Under the pieces are notes generated by a model. The model did no database searches and was not told where the DNA came from. It worked only from the letters and a program-made list of their open reading frames with translations. Of a stretch of 50,736 bases of DNA, positions 50,332 to 50,736 are shown piece by piece. The translations under genes and the position numbers were made by a program. The stretch is from Haloarculaceae archaeon (lineage in GTDB: Archaea; Halobacteriota; Halobacteria; Halobacteriales; Haloarculaceae), in assembly GCA_007122455.1 (NCBI GenBank), contig SKTU01000017.1:1-50736 (forward strand), read 5' to 3'. Within the stretch, counting starts at the first letter, position 1. The number at the start of each line of letters is the position of its first letter.

Positions 50332-50736
50332 TCACTCCACCCAGACCGTCTTCCGGTTGACGAACTCCTTGATACCGGCCTCCGAGAGTTCGCGGCCGTA
50401 GCCCGACTTGCCGACGCCACCGAACGGAACGCGGGGATCCGACGCGACGAGCTGGTTGACGTAGACACAGCCCGCGTCGATCCGTTTCGCCACGCGCTCG
50501 CCGCGCGCGCGGTCCTCGGTCCAGACGCTGGCACCGAGCCCGAACGCGGTGTCGTTCGCACGTTCGATTGCCGCCGCCTCGTCGGCGACCTCGTAGACCG
50601 CCGCGACGGGGCGGAACGTCTCCTCGCTGTCGGCCGGACAGCCGTCCGGGACGTCGGTCAGGATCGTCGGCGGGTAGAAGGCCCCTTCACGGTCGAGCGG
50701 CTCGCCGCCGGTGACGACCGTCGCGCCCGCCTCGAC
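50332..50736 (-). CDS. Aldehyde dehydrogenase (N-terminus cut by window edge)
   Basis: The last 134 residues of an NAD(P)-dependent aldehyde dehydrogenase of the succinate-semialdehyde dehydrogenase-like group. Visible motifs are YPPTILTDVPDGCPADSEET (with the catalytic Glu region EETF), FGLGASVWTEDRARGERVA, CVYVNQLVASDPRVPFGGVG and SGYGRELSEAGIKEFVNRKT, the usual C-terminal set. The catalytic Cys and the cofactor-binding half lie right of base 50736, so activity cannot be confirmed. In EETFRPVAAVY the usual Gly after Phe is Arg, a minor change. Confidence 0.93.
   Translation of the reverse strand, partial: VEAGATVVTGGEPLDREGAFYPPTILTDVPDGCPADSEETFRPVAAVYEVADEAAAIERANDTAFGLGASVWTEDRARGERVAKRIDAGCVYVNQLVASDPRVPFGGVGKSGYGRELSEAGIKEFVNRKTVWVE

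Noticed and set aside
1..50736. Many long reading frames antisense to, or in other frames of, the called genes
   Set aside because: High-GC haloarchaeal coding sequence keeps alternative frames open. These frames give Arg- or Ser-rich, non-acidic products without family motifs, and each overlaps a gene with clear motifs.
1..50736. tRNA, rRNA, CRISPR arrays, replication origin
   Set aside because: Nothing with the right conserved words, repeat spacing or neighbouring genes was found; a dedicated RNA scan could not be run.

Overview
The window is haloarchaeal chromosome. The evidence is high GC in most genes, strongly acidic predicted proteins, twin-arginine lipoprotein signals (RR...C) on exported proteins, archaeal ribosomal protein S8e, archaeal Pelota and RqcH, and TATA-like boxes about 25 to 28 bases upstream of many start codons, as expected for leaderless haloarchaeal transcripts. 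The species cannot be named from the sequence alone. No rRNA, tRNA, CRISPR array or intact insertion sequence was recognised.

Layout. 1-11.5 kb is mostly housekeeping: an Lhr-type helicase cut by the left edge, an RNase Z-like hydrolase, a receiver/PAS/GAF histidine kinase, Pelota, a CaiB-type CoA-transferase, a membrane protein, RqcH, UspA and a small membrane protein. 11.6-16 kb is catabolic in flavour: a ThDP enzyme, an amidohydrolase divergent from a stand-alone Rieske protein, and a metallo-beta-lactamase-fold hydrolase. 16-24.3 kb holds aroA, an M24 peptidase, TspO, a TyrA-like dehydrogenase overlapping an Rsm22-like methyltransferase, surE, an M20 hydrolase and a DUF1989 protein. 24.4-25.6 kb is a copper nitrite reductase gene (nirK) with a perfect palindrome upstream. 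25.8-33.8 kb has two oligopeptide-type ABC ATPases without permeases, a HerA-like ATPase facing a KaiC-like ATPase, an HTH regulator, an aldo/keto reductase and rps8e.

33.9-40.1 kb is a copper-enzyme maturation island: nosL, a Sco-like gene, nosD-nosF-nosY, a TlpA-like thioredoxin and ccdA. The nosZ reductase itself is absent. The four transcription starts of this island share a TCGCACCAGA-type element ending 34 or 35 bases before the start codon. Two copies lie in the arms of a perfect 22-bp inverted repeat between the divergent sco and nosD promoters. This looks like a dedicated regulon signal and is the strongest new observation here. With nirK about 9 kb away, the region suggests denitrification or copper-enzyme biogenesis.

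40.1-44.7 kb is a run of six minus-strand genes: two paralogous methyltransferases bracketing an AT-rich exported beta-propeller, a 107-residue protein, a Rieske protein and an amidohydrolase. The last two are paralogues of the pair at 13.6-15.3 kb, so the window carries two versions of an amidohydrolase/Rieske module of unknown substrate. 44.8-50.3 kb holds an AI-2E-type membrane protein, a CBS/HPF fusion, small haloarchaeal proteins, a TraB-like protein and a DUF7344-type winged-helix protein, with lower GC and gene-poor gaps. The right edge cuts an aldehyde dehydrogenase.
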